Shown in pieces: positions 7,307 to 14,635 of a stretch of 23,185 nucleotides of DNA (the stretch's first letter is position 1; every line of letters begins with the position of its first letter). The position numbers and the translations under genes are program-made. Under the pieces are notes generated by a model. The model had not been told where the DNA came from, made no database searches, and was given only the letters and a program-made list of their open reading frames with translations. The stretch comes from CAMYLR01 sp039588915 (lineage in GTDB: Bacteria; Gemmatimonadota; Gemmatimonadetes; JACCXV01; JAHWKZ01), in NCBI GenBank assembly GCA_039588915.1, contig JBDGYV010000043.1, forward strand, positions 1-23,185, in the 5' to 3' direction.

Positions 7307-7424
7307 TTCTGTCGCCCCGACCAGCGACACAGAAAGTCGATGCGTTCTGTCTGATGGTCTACAATTAAGCAGCCTCTAGGCAACCTGGCCGAAGCCGGGC
7401 AAAGGTCTACGTGGGGGAGGACTG
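7307..7424 (+). promoter_or_regulatory. Structured leader and promoter candidate before lipoprotein gene 7425
   Basis: An imperfect hairpin TTCTGT...ACAGAA lies at 7307-7334. A possible promoter has a good -10 TACAAT at 7360-7365, with a poor -35 TCGATG 17 bases upstream. After the predicted start, GGCAACC, a CGAA-capped hairpin and GGGCAAAG occur in an order reminiscent of the GEMM-I aptamer at 3660. However, the GACGC element is missing and no P3 partner is obvious, so a riboswitch is not claimed. GGAGG lies four bases before the ATG. Confidence 0.3.
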
Positions 7425-7880
7425 ATGAGACTGGGCGCTGGATCGATTGTAGTTGTGGCCTTTGTTCTCGTGGCGTGCGGCGGTGAAAACGGGGGAAGTG
7501 GACCCACAGCGCCATCCGAGTTTCCCGGTGTGGCCGGGATTTGGTTCATTGACCAAGCGATTATCAATACAAACTGTCCGGGGGTGATCCCGCAGCAGCC
7601 TTTTGTAGGTGCTATCACCCAAAGCGGTAGTCAGATTCAAATGACTGTTGAAATTGTCGGTCTTACTGGCAACGTGCAGTACACAGGAACGATTCAGACG
7701 AATGGTGACTTTAACATATCACAGACTACGACATTTCCCGAGATTGGGTCGCGCACTCAGTCTACTGTTTCTGGGCGATTTAGCGGAGGCAGCTTGTCTG
7801 CGACGGAGGACGAGACGCTAACCGACCTGGCAACTGGCCTGGGCTGCTTGATCCAGTGGCGTTGGACAGGAAACCTGTAG
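7425..7880 (+). CDS. Small lipoprotein of unknown function
   Basis: A 151-residue protein with a strong lipoprotein signal VVAFVLVACGG (Cys18), a short Gly/Ser/Pro linker, then a domain rich in Thr, Gly and alternating hydrophobics (GIWFIDQ, VQYTGTIQTNGDFNIS, TVSGRFSGGSLSATEDETL). This suggests a small beta barrel or lipocalin-like sandwich. I do not recognise the family. Cys residues near 52 and 143 could form a disulfide. GGAGG precedes the ATG. It is the first of three same-strand lipoprotein genes, but a separate promoter candidate at 7904 follows it, so it may be its own unit. Confidence 0.75.
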   Translation: MRLGAGSIVVVAFVLVACGGENGGSGPTAPSEFPGVAGIWFIDQAIINTNCPGVIPQQPFVGAITQSGSQIQMTVEIVGLTGNVQYTGTIQTNGDFNISQTTTFPEIGSRTQSTVSGRFSGGSLSATEDETLTDLATGLGCLIQWRWTGNL

Positions 7881-7903
7881 CGGATAGAAGCGCTGTCATC
7901 CGT

Positions 7904-7933
7904 TTGACCACGCCACGCTTTCCGTGTTAGCAT
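7904..7933 (+). promoter_or_regulatory. Promoter candidate P3 for lipoprotein gene 8028
   Basis: TTGACC at 7904-7909, an 18-base spacer with ACGC at positions 6-9, then TAGCAT at 7928-7933. This is the third copy of the pattern found at 530 and 3623, with a slightly better -10 box. The predicted start is near 7940, giving a leader of roughly 88 bases. Confidence 0.5.
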
Positions 7934-8027
7934 CGAGCGAAAAGTCTGCCCAGTGGAAGATCATCATTCTACTCACTCCGGTGTCGGGCGAGCGTGTCCT
8001 GCCTCGTGCGCGTGAAGGTCTAGAAAC

Positions 8028-8447
8028 ATGAGAAATGGAACTGCGGCCTGGTTCACAGTCGTCTCTCTTACTGCCCTTGGGGCTTGCGGAAGCGAGCATG
8101 CGGTGAGCGAGCACGTGATCGAGCTTCCGGCTGGTGAATGGGTTCAGATCGAGGGCGGAGCCTCTCAGTTACATGTCAAGAATCTTGGGAGTATGATCTC
8201 TGGAAGCGCTTTCATCAGCGTCGAGAACCCGCCGCCTAACCGTGAGCCGGACTTCAATGACAGCAAATATGCATATGCGAAGGGGCAACCTGGCGACACG
8301 ATCGTCCTCGGGAGGCGCATAACTCATAAATCCGAAAGGCCGAGTGAGGCCAAAGAAGAGAATTATCTCTGTTTCGAGTATCTATCTATCGACGAAGAAA
8401 CAAGAGTTGCTCGGATGCGCCTACTGGATTGCAGTGTGGCATCGTGA
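8028..8447 (+). CDS. Small lipoprotein of unknown function
   Basis: A 139-residue protein with lipobox TALGACGSE (Cys20). The mature part is mostly polar, with LPAGEWVQIEGGASQLHVKNLG near the start, possibly a beta-rich fold, and two Cys residues near the end (YLCFEYL and LLDCS). No family is recognised. AAGG lies a short way before the ATG. The next gene may begin within its last codons: a GTG at 8444 overlaps its TGA as GTGA. The two are thus probably co-transcribed from P3. Confidence 0.7.
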   Translation: MRNGTAAWFTVVSLTALGACGSEHAVSEHVIELPAGEWVQIEGGASQLHVKNLGSMISGSAFISVENPPPNREPDFNDSKYAYAKGQPGDTIVLGRRITHKSERPSEAKEENYLCFEYLSIDEETRVARMRLLDCSVAS

Positions 8448-8473
8448 AGCGTTTAGTAACAATCCGAGCACAG

Positions 8474-8917
8474 ATGAGGCACGCGTCTCGAGCCTTGCCC
8501 ACGCGCCTTCTTTGCGCGCTTTTCGGGGCCGCGCTGGTTGCGACTTGCGGCGAGAACGCCGATCAGGTTGTCTCTCCGGGGTCGTCAGAGCCACTTCCGA
8601 ACTTGATCGTCTCTGGGATCGATCCAGAGCGTGGACTTCCGAGAACGACGGCAGCCATCACGGGGGCCCATTTTGGCAACCAGCGGTCCAGGATCACTGT
8701 AACGTTTAAAGGCACAATCGCCGAGCTCCAGTCGGTCTCCGATGAGAGAATCGTGGCGATTGTACCTAACCTTCCACGCGGGAGAGCCATCGTCTTCGTC
8801 ACCCGCGACGGGTTCGAGTTGTCGGACTCCGATTTTACTTTCTTTAAGATCCTTTCGGCCGAGGACGTAGTGGTTTCTAGGGAAGTGGCAGACGGGTCAG
8901 TTTGGCTTCACCGATAA
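8474..8917 (+). CDS. IPT/TIG-domain lipoprotein
   Basis: From the ATG at 8474 this is a 147-residue lipoprotein, with a 24-residue signal ending VATC and Cys25 as the lipidated residue. Residues 41-124 read as one IPT/TIG Ig-like domain: PNLIVSGIDPERGLPRTTAAI, the GAHFGNQRSRITVTFKG turn, then IVAIVPNLPRGRAIVFV. Such domains are carbohydrate-binding or structural units on cell-surface proteins. In-frame starts also exist at 8429 and 8444 (GTG, overlapping the previous stop). They would give an unusually long signal n-region, though 8444 would fit translational coupling. The last 41 bases overlap the convergent gene ending at 8877. Confidence 0.75.
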   Translation: MRHASRALPTRLLCALFGAALVATCGENADQVVSPGSSEPLPNLIVSGIDPERGLPRTTAAITGAHFGNQRSRITVTFKGTIAELQSVSDERIVAIVPNLPRGRAIVFVTRDGFELSDSDFTFFKILSAEDVVVSREVADGSVWLHR

Positions 8918-9371
8918 AGAGCTCGACCTCGGATTGACCAACGGGCCTCAAGTAGGCCGAGATCTCGTAAACGCCCTCCGGCGCATCGCCAAGCATAAAA
9001 TGAACCAGCGCATTCGTTTCGAACGTCTGAGTTTCGCCGGGCGGAAGCGTCACCTCGACAGGCTGGTCCTCGCGGCAGGTCTTGTTGAACTGATCGAACA
9101 TGGGTGCGCCGTCACCTGGGCGGTAGGCGCGCATGAGGACGACGCATCGATCTGGAAATCGAAGCATGTGAGCCGAACTGCTGAGGTTCGTGACGGCTGC
9201 TTCGACCACAATGAAGTGCGGAAGGGTAAGAACGAACTCGGCTCGGTACAGCAAGTTGTCGCGCTCGTCGGAGAAGGCTCGCCCGGTTGGCAGCAAAGCG
9301 TCTTCATTACAGCCGACGAGAAGCAATATCGCCAGCGAGACACCCGCAGCAGAGGCTCTTCGGAGAGTCAC
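8877..9371 (-). CDS. BsuPI-like lipoprotein
   Basis: From a GTG at 9371 it is a 164-residue lipoprotein (LLLVGCNED, Cys21). An ATG at 9434 in the same frame would add 21 residues that do not look like a signal. The body has the pattern of the intracellular proteinase inhibitor BsuPI family: FVVEAAVTNLSSSAHMLRFPD, a CVVLMRAY strand, EVTLPPGETQTFE and GVYEISAYLRP. These make up an Ig-like domain found in many exported proteins of unknown role, so protease inhibition should not be assumed. No strong ribosome site is visible at either start. It converges with and overlaps the IPT gene by 41 bases, and the DUF411 terminator lies just upstream. Confidence 0.7.
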   Translation of the reverse strand: MTLRRASAAGVSLAILLLVGCNEDALLPTGRAFSDERDNLLYRAEFVLTLPHFIVVEAAVTNLSSSAHMLRFPDRCVVLMRAYRPGDGAPMFDQFNKTCREDQPVEVTLPPGETQTFETNALVHFMLGDAPEGVYEISAYLRPVGQSEVELFIGEAKLTRLPLP

Positions 9372-9469
9372 GACACAATCTTCGGTAACTCGATCGTTCC
9401 CAGTGAGTATGTGTGGCTCAGCGTCGCGGTGCAACTGGGCTGATGGGGTGCACCGTGTTGAACAAACGA

Positions 9470-9486
9470 ACCCTCTAGGAGAGGGT
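9470..9486 (-). terminator. Rho-independent terminator after the DUF411 gene
   Basis: On the minus strand ACCCTCT-CCT-AGAGGGT forms a seven-pair hairpin, followed by the T-rich TCGTTTGTT. It starts nine bases after the stop codon of the gene ending at 9495. Confidence 0.75.
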
Positions 9487-9494
9487 GAAGGCGA

Positions 9495-9983
9495 TCAACG
9501 GGTCTCGTACACTGCTGTCTGACCGGTCTCGTCGAACGAAACGATGTCGAACGGCTCCGTCTGTCCGTCGTTTGCCTCCATGCCAGGTGACCCGGCGGGC
9601 ATGCCCGGTACTGCGATTCCCCTGATTTCCGGTCGCTCGGTAAGTAGCCGTGCGATCACGTCAGCGGGGACGTGGCCCTCAATCACGTATCCTTCCACCT
9701 CGGCTGTGTGACACGACTCGAGCTCAGGTGGAACCCCCAGCTCGGACTTCACGCGCTCGAGTTCGTCTGTTTCCTGCACCTCGACCTCGAACCCCGCGGT
9801 TCGCAGGTGCTCAACCCAACTCGCGCAGCAGCCGCAGAAAGTAGGCTTGTAGACTTTCACCTTTGTGGGCGTAGCAGAGTCGTACTTTGCCGCAACGGCT
9901 TCGACGCCTTCTGTTTTCTCTTGGGCAACAGCGGGTTGCCAAAGGAGTAGGGTCATACCAGCCAGCATCAAGAAAGGCTTCAT
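9495..9983 (-). CDS. DUF411 metal-binding exported protein
   Basis: A 162-residue protein with a cleavable signal (LLLWQPAVA-Q). The mature protein is a textbook DUF411 domain: VYKPTFCGCCASWVEHL (Cys50, Cys52, Cys53), a KSELGVPPELESCHTAEVEGY block (Cys91, His92), IEGHVPAD (His104), and the Met-rich tail VPGMPAGSPGM. The family is widespread and linked to copper or other soft-metal handling; related proteins are called CopG in some copper-resistance clusters. The exact metal is inferred. The ATG at 9983 is preferred over 9995 because the earlier ATG lies within ATGGAGGAC, which supplies the GGAGG ribosome site for the second. It is divergent from the cyclase operon across a 144-base region with small palindromes. 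Confidence 0.88.
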   Translation of the reverse strand: MKPFLMLAGMTLLLWQPAVAQEKTEGVEAVAAKYDSATPTKVKVYKPTFCGCCASWVEHLRTAGFEVEVQETDELERVKSELGVPPELESCHTAEVEGYVIEGHVPADVIARLLTERPEIRGIAVPGMPAGSPGMEANDGQTEPFDIVSFDETGQTAVYETR

Positions 9984-10042
9984 ATTGTCCTCCATTCAGC
10001 TAATAGAGCCGCCCAAGCTCGATGACACGCTGTACGTATGAC

Positions 10043-10054
10043 GCATAGTAATGC
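10043..10054. repeat. Short inverted repeat in the divergent region
   Basis: GCAT-AGTA-ATGC, a 4-base inverted repeat upstream of the DUF411 gene. It could be a regulator site but may be chance. Confidence 0.25.
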
Positions 10055-10089
10055 AAAGGTGTTCAATGGCGCTGGGGGCACGGCATATT

Positions 10090-10106
10090 ACGATATTATG
10101 TATCGT
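10090..10106. promoter_or_regulatory. Inverted repeat and -10-like element upstream of leader ORF and cyclase
   Basis: ACGATA-TTATG-TATCGT is a six-base inverted repeat in an AT-rich patch just 22 bases before the leader ORF. It contains TATTAT at 10094-10099, which could be a -10 box, though no convincing -35 lies at the right distance. An operator overlapping the promoter is plausible. Confidence 0.4.
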
Positions 10107-10127
10107 CAGACGGGAAGGAGGTGAAAC

Positions 10128-10205
10128 ATGTCTCCAAAATCCATGATTAGCATGAAAAGCATCGATAGCAACGCCCACCGGCGACGCTGCTCGGGTCTCC
10201 AGTGA
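10128..10205 (+). CDS. 25-residue leader ORF coupled to the cyclase gene
   Basis: ATG at 10128 follows AAGGAGGTGA (10115-10124), a perfect match to the 16S anti-Shine-Dalgarno and the strongest ribosome site in the window. The ORF encodes a 25-residue basic peptide starting MSPKSMISMKSID and ending in a run His-Arg-Arg-Arg-Cys followed by SGLQ. Its TGA (10203-10205) overlaps the GTG start of the cyclase as GTGA. The cyclase GTG has no ribosome site of its own, so its translation most likely depends on ribosomes finishing this ORF. The peptide resembles nothing I know. Consecutive CGG, CGA and CGC arginine codons near the end might make translation speed matter. Confidence 0.7.
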   Translation: MSPKSMISMKSIDSNAHRRRCSGLQ

Positions 10206-12646
10206 GCGAGGCGCTGCCTCATCGGCTAGCGGCAGTATGGTTCGCTGACATCGTGGGATTCAGCCGCCGTACAGCTGAAAACGAAGATGAAGCTCTAAAG
10301 CTCGTTCGGTTGTTCCAACAGCTGGCCGAGGGAGTGGCGGGCCACTTCGGTGGTCGGGTGGTCAAGTTTACTGGCGACGGGGCGTTGGTCGAGTTTTCCA
10401 GTACTGAGGCCGCGGTCAAGGCCGCGTGCTCTCTTCGCGTCACCTTCAGCGAGCAGGCGAAAGCGGCCGGCGTCCCAGACGCCAGTCTCCATATCGGTAT
10501 ACACGTAGGTGAGGTGGCGACCGCCCCCGACGGCGACATCTACGGCGAGGGGTTGAATGTCGCCGCGCGACTCGAAGGTGTCGCTGAGCCAGGTCAGGTT
10601 CTCGCCAGCAAGGATGTCTGGCGGCAGCTGCGCCACCGGCCGGGATTCGAGTTCGAGTCGCTCGGGGAGCGGGAGCTCAAGGGCTACGATCGGCCGCGGG
10701 CGGTCTACGCGGTAGATATCGAGACCACGCTGGGGTGGGACGTCGCCGAGGGTGGGGCAGTGGGCTTCGCGGGGTGGCGCGCGTTTCTGGCCAAGCTCAA
10801 GCGTCGTAAAGTGCCGCGCGCGGCCGCCATCTACGTCACGTTGGCGTTTGTGGTTATCTCGATTGTGCTCGCGACGTTCCCCGCATTGCTGGTTCCCGGC
10901 TGGATCACGCGCGCGGTCGTGGCCGCCGTGATCGCTGGTTTTCCGCTAACGCTCGTTCTGGCCTGGGAGTTCGAGGTCACACCGGAAGGCGTGAGAAGGG
11001 CCCGGCCGGTCCCCGGTGAGTCCCACCTGGCGCGTCGCGAAAAGCTCGCGTATCTCGGTTTTGGTGTCCTCATCGCCCTAGTCGGTTTAGGGCTCTCGGT
11101 TCGTTACCTGCCGATCGTGGAGCAGGTGCCGGGAGGGGTCGGGCTCGACCCCAATCGACTTGCGGTTCTCTACTTCGACGACTTCAGCGAAAGTCAAGAG
11201 CTCGGCTTTCTGGTCGACGGCCTGACGGATGCCCTCATCCACGAGCTGGGCCAAGTGTCGGGCCTGGAAGTCGTCTCTCGCAGCGGTGTGCAACCCTTCG
11301 CCAACGCGAACGTGCCGGTGGATAGCATAGCTCGCGTGCTCGACGCGGGAACATTGGTTCAAGGCAGTGTCGCGGAGTCGGGCGATCTGCTCCGCGTGAC
11401 CGTCCAGTTCATCGATGGCGCTTCGGGAACGGTGATCGAGAGCGAGAACTTGGAGCGGCCACGAGGCGAGGTGTTCGCGCTCCAGGATGACCTGGCGCAG
11501 CAGGTCGCCGAGTTTCTCCGCCGGCGGTTGGGCGAGGAGGTGCGCCTGCGCGAGATGCGGGCCGGCTCGAAAAGCGTAGAGGCCTGGGAGCTGGTCCAGC
11601 GCGCCACACAGATACGGGAGGAGGCGATCCCCTTGTTGGAGGCCGGCGAACTGGATGCCAGCGCGGTCCAATTCGACCGGGCCGACTCCCTGCTGGCTCG
11701 AGCCGAGACACTGGATCCGGCTTGGGTCGAGCCGGTCATCCAGCGCGGCTGGTTGGCGTACTGGCGAGCGAGGCGGAGCTGGGCCTACGACCAGCAGTTA
11801 TCGGCGCGCTGGATCGAGATTGGCCTCGGCCACGCCGACCGCGCCCTGAACTTTGAGTCCGATCACCCCGGAGCGCTGTGGCTGCGGGGAGACCTCAAGT
11901 ACTTGCGCTGGCTCCGGCGTCTCGAGCCCGACCCCGCGCGTGCGGAGCAGCTCATCGAAGAGGCAGAACAGGACCTACGCGCGGCGACCGCGGCAAACCC
12001 GGCGGAGGCGGGTGCGCACGCGATGCTCAGTCACCTTCTGGAGGCACGCGGGGCCACGGTTGAGGCCGCTCTCTCCGCTCGTCGGGCGTATGAGGCCGAC
12101 GCCTACCTCAGGGAAGCCAGTGACATCCTGTGGCGGCTCTTCACCATTAACTATGATCTGAATCAGCCAACCGAAGCGAGCCGCTGGTGCCAGGAAGGCC
12201 ATGAGCGCTTCCCGGGGGAACCGCGGTTCGTCGAATGCCCGGTGTGGCTCATGACGATGCCGGGGGCGGTGCCGGATCTGGAGGAAGCGTGGACGCAGCT
12301 CGGGAGGTACGTGGATCTCTGGCCGCCGCAAGAAAAGGAGTTTCGGCGCCGATGGCTGCAGCTAGCCGTGGCGGCGGCGGTGGCTCGCGCCGGGCTGGCG
12401 GACAGCGCCACGGCGATCGCGACTCGTGCCCGCGGTGACGAGGAGATCGACCCGAACGGCGACCTGACACAGAGCGAGGCCCTCGTGTACACGATCGTGG
12501 GGGACCACGACGAAGCGGTGCGGTTGCTGACGGCTCTGGTCGAAGCGCACCCCAGCGAGAGAGTTCGCGTCGTCGAGTCAGGGTGGTGGTTCAAAGACCT
12601 CGAGGCTCACCCCGGTTGGCCAGCCCTGGCGAACAGCGAAGAGTAG
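10202..12646 (+). CDS. Membrane adenylate cyclase with TolB/FlgO-like and TPR region
   Basis: An 814-residue protein. Residues 8-172 form a class III cyclase with all canonical residues: metal Asp16 (FADIVGFS) and Asp59 (TGDG), adenine-binding Lys55 and Asp112, and transition-state Asn119 and Arg123 (NVAAR). It should therefore make cAMP from ATP in the cytoplasm. Three membrane segments follow at about 207-231, 236-256 and 283-303, the first two joined by the family motif ...LAWEFEVTPEGVRR. Residues 318-450 are a TolB/FlgO-like domain (RLAVLYFDDFSE...LVDGLTDALIHEL), probably periplasmic. The remainder to 814 is helical TPR-like sequence. The layout suggests an envelope sensor controlling cAMP synthesis. 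Translation appears coupled to the 25-codon leader ORF by the GTGA overlap. A strong hairpin follows the gene. Confidence 0.9.
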   Translation: MSEALPHRLAAVWFADIVGFSRRTAENEDEALKLVRLFQQLAEGVAGHFGGRVVKFTGDGALVEFSSTEAAVKAACSLRVTFSEQAKAAGVPDASLHIGIHVGEVATAPDGDIYGEGLNVAARLEGVAEPGQVLASKDVWRQLRHRPGFEFESLGERELKGYDRPRAVYAVDIETTLGWDVAEGGAVGFAGWRAFLAKLKRRKVPRAAAIYVTLAFVVISIVLATFPALLVPGWITRAVVAAVIAGFPLTLVLAWEFEVTPEGVRRARPVPGESHLARREKLAYLGFGVLIALVGLGLSVRYLPIVEQVPGGVGLDPNRLAVLYFDDFSESQELGFLVDGLTDALIHELGQVSGLEVVSRSGVQPFANANVPVDSIARVLDAGTLVQGSVAESGDLLRVTVQFIDGASGTVIESENLERPRGEVFALQDDLAQQVAEFLRRRLGEEVRLREMRAGSKSVEAWELVQRATQIREEAIPLLEAGELDASAVQFDRADSLLARAETLDPAWVEPVIQRGWLAYWRARRSWAYDQQLSARWIEIGLGHADRALNFESDHPGALWLRGDLKYLRWLRRLEPDPARAEQLIEEAEQDLRAATAANPAEAGAHAMLSHLLEARGATVEAALSARRAYEADAYLREASDILWRLFTINYDLNQPTEASRWCQEGHERFPGEPRFVECPVWLMTMPGAVPDLEEAWTQLGRYVDLWPPQEKEFRRRWLQLAVAAAVARAGLADSATAIATRARGDEEIDPNGDLTQSEALVYTIVGDHDEAVRLLTALVEAHPSERVRVVESGWWFKDLEAHPGWPALANSEE

Positions 12647-12703
12647 TAGCGTCGTGGATGTGATTCGTTGTGGCGCGGGATCTCGTACGCGTCGATAACG
12701 CAC

Positions 12704-12731
12704 GCAGGGCGGCCCGTGTGGGCCGCCCTGC
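12704..12731. terminator. Strong 12-bp hairpin between convergent genes
   Basis: GCAGGGCGGCCC-GTGT-GGGCCGCCCTGC is a perfect 12-pair stem with a four-base loop, lying between the convergent cyclase and the gene ending at 12778. No T-run follows on either side, so it may stop transcription with Rho or protect the 3' ends of both mRNAs. Confidence 0.7.
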
Positions 12732-12777
12732 ACTGTTCGTCAGCTACAGACCGGTGTCGGAGCCAGGCGGTGGCTGC

Positions 12778-13449
12778 TTAGGGTTCGACTACCACTGCCG
12801 CGAACGGGCTCAGCGATCCTCCACCGCCCCCCAAGCCCCCTTCAGCGAGCGGCACCGCGTAGAGCGGGGTCACGCTAAAGGGACTGGCCGCGAACAGCCG
12901 CCCGAGGAAGTCGATGGTGACCCCTGCTTCGGGTGGTTGGTAGCACCTCAGATTACAATCGGCGGGGACGGTCACCGCTGGCCAAGGGTCCAGCACGGTG
13001 TTTCCCCCCCGCTCAACTGGGTGGGCTAACTGAAGTCCGACTGGAGCGTTTCCCGGGTATTGCACACACATCGCGATTGTCAACGGGGTGCCCGCAAGGT
13101 TGATTGGCGGATCGGCGGAGAACCCGATAATTGGCGGAAATACCCGGTTTTGGCTGGGCTGGCCATCGTAGTCAACGAAGGGTTTCGGCCAATCCTTGTC
13201 TCTCTCGTGGCTCTCCGTTACCAGTGAGATCGTGATCTTCGTGCCGGGGTCGACTTGATTTCCCCTGGGGCCGATGTCTGCGTCTTTGATCTTGATGCAA
13301 GCCTTTTTTTGCCGCCCCGCGGGCCAGCCAAGCACGAAATCCCCGCCTTGCGACCCGATGGTGTCTGTGACGTCAGCTTGAGCGGCGGCAGGTCGTTGCC
13401 ACCCAACGATGAGCGTTATGAGAAGAAGGACCGAAATGAGGTACCGCAT
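12778..13449 (-). CDS. Secreted protein of unknown function
   Basis: A 223-residue protein from the ATG at 13449, with GGAGGTG immediately upstream. The longer open frame to 13713 is not supported. It has a classical signal peptide (YLISVLLLITLIVGW, cleavage after AAAQA). The mature part has several Pro- and Gly-rich turns, a hydrophobic strand pattern (TITISL-like, TPLTIAMCVQYPGNAPVGLQLAHP), four Cys residues (KACIKI, AMCVQ, CNLRC) and a Gly-rich stretch GGLGGGGG before a hydrophobic C-terminus. I do not recognise the family; a beta-rich envelope or secreted protein is likely. It converges on the cyclase gene and is divergent from the lipoprotein at 13729. Confidence 0.75.
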   Translation of the reverse strand: MRYLISVLLLITLIVGWQRPAAAQADVTDTIGSQGGDFVLGWPAGRQKKACIKIKDADIGPRGNQVDPGTKITISLVTESHERDKDWPKPFVDYDGQPSQNRVFPPIIGFSADPPINLAGTPLTIAMCVQYPGNAPVGLQLAHPVERGGNTVLDPWPAVTVPADCNLRCYQPPEAGVTIDFLGRLFAASPFSVTPLYAVPLAEGGLGGGGGSLSPFAAVVVEP

Positions 13450-13728
13450 GATCACCTCCGAGCGGGGGTCTCGGGGTCTGGCTGGTCTGCGACGCGCGGA
13501 TCGAACCATGCGACCCCGCGGGGGACTTGAGCTTACCCATGCCCTCCGTCCGGTGCCACTACCGGGCGCCGACCAGCGCGTCGAATGATCTTCGAGCGCC
13601 CCCGCATGTGAGCTGAGTACAGGACCCATCGAAAATGGTGACAAAAGGGCGTGTGCCACACGGCCGGCCGTTGGTGCGTTCCATGGATAGAGAAGCGAGA
13701 AGTACGCCACCAACGAAAGGATATTCCG
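13450..13728. other. Divergent intergenic region with palindromes
   Basis: A 279-base region between two divergent envelope-protein genes. No promoter of the TTGACC-N18 type is seen. The notable structure is CGTGTG-C-CACACG at 13650-13662, running into the 10-base palindrome CGGCCGGCCG at 13661-13670, about 60 bases before the 13729 start. It is a candidate operator or mRNA hairpin. Confidence 0.4.
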
Positions 13729-14571
13729 ATGATCGGAGTCAGAAACCTAAGTCTGTGCCTTCTTGTGGGACTCTTCGTGCTGCAGGCGTGCGAGCAATCG
13801 CCGACGAGCGCCTTTGATCAAATCAATGAGCCCAACCCGCCTATCGCCCTCTCCGACTCGGAGAAGAAGCTCGACCACGTCACGGCCTGCGCACCGACGG
13901 GGGCCAACTTCCCGAATCCGCTGAATTCCACGAACCCGTACTTCCCGCTGATCGTCGGTTACCAGTGGACCCTCGAGGGCGAGGACGACGGGCTGGCCGT
14001 CGAGGCGTTGCTCACCGTGCTCCCCGAGACGAGGCTGATCGATGGGGTCTTGGCGCGGGTGATTGAGGAGCGCGAATGGGAGGAGAATGAGGATACCGAA
14101 GCTCTCGAGCTAGTAGAGATCTCGTGGAACTACTACTCCGAGACAGCCGATGGAACCGTCTGCTATCGTGGCGAAGACGTTGACGATATCGAGGACGGAA
14201 GCGTCGTGGCCCACGAGGGCGCCTGGTGCTCGGCGGATCCCGGAAATAACGCTGGGATCTTCATGCCCGCTGATCTGGAACCGGGAGTCGTCTTCCTGCA
14301 GGAGGACGCTCCGGGCACCGCATTGGACGGAGCCAAGATCGTCGGAGCCGGGCCGGGGCCCACACAGGAAGTTTTCGGCGGTCCCTACCTGGACACCGTC
14401 CGTCTACAGGAGTTCACCCTGATCGAGGGCAGGAAGGAAAAAGCGGATGTGAAGTGGTTTGGCGCGGGCACCGGCATCTTGATCGACGGCCCGCTGGTCC
14501 TGACCGACTTCTCCGTGGCCGGAGATCCTCCGCCTCCGCCAACTATCAGCGGTCAAGTCTGCGGAAGCTGA
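13729..14571 (+). CDS. Lipoprotein of unknown function (NPYFPL...G..W family)
   Basis: A 280-residue lipoprotein from the ATG at 13729, with GAAAGGA seven bases upstream. The 26 upstream in-frame codons have no signal and no ribosome site. The lipobox is LQAC (Cys21). After a linker, the sequence NPYFPLIVGYQWTLEGEDDG, a VLARVIEEREW strand, and SWNYYSETADGTVCYRGEDVD fit a group of exported proteins common in soil bacteria: a beta-rich domain opening with an NPYFPL-like motif and a later WYxxE/YxGED segment. Their function is unknown. Cys residues near 49, 145 and 172 and the C-terminal QVCGS could form disulfides. A clear terminator follows the gene. Confidence 0.8.
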   Translation: MIGVRNLSLCLLVGLFVLQACEQSPTSAFDQINEPNPPIALSDSEKKLDHVTACAPTGANFPNPLNSTNPYFPLIVGYQWTLEGEDDGLAVEALLTVLPETRLIDGVLARVIEEREWEENEDTEALELVEISWNYYSETADGTVCYRGEDVDDIEDGSVVAHEGAWCSADPGNNAGIFMPADLEPGVVFLQEDAPGTALDGAKIVGAGPGPTQEVFGGPYLDTVRLQEFTLIEGRKEKADVKWFGAGTGILIDGPLVLTDFSVAGDPPPPPTISGQVCGS

Positions 14572-14605
14572 TGCCGTGCGTACGGACCGCGAGGATCGTC
14601 TCCAG

Positions 14606-14633
14606 GGAGCCCCGTCCACGGCGGGGCTCCTTT
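14606..14633 (+). terminator. Rho-independent terminator after lipoprotein gene 13729
   Basis: GGAGCCCCG-TCCACGG-CGGGGCTCC is a nine-pair GC-rich stem followed by TTTGATC. It lies 35 bases after the stop, between convergent genes. Confidence 0.8.
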
Positions 14634-14635
14634 GA

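Noticed and set aside
7237..8026. Repeated GCGTGAAGGT(T)CTA motif at about 7241 and 8010
   Set aside because: About 13 bases match with a gap. One copy is a plausible ribosome site upstream of 8028 and the other faces no gene, so it may be chance.
11087..11671. Minus-strand frames inside the adenylate cyclase gene
   Set aside because: They are shadows of a gene with well-recognised domains in the other direction.
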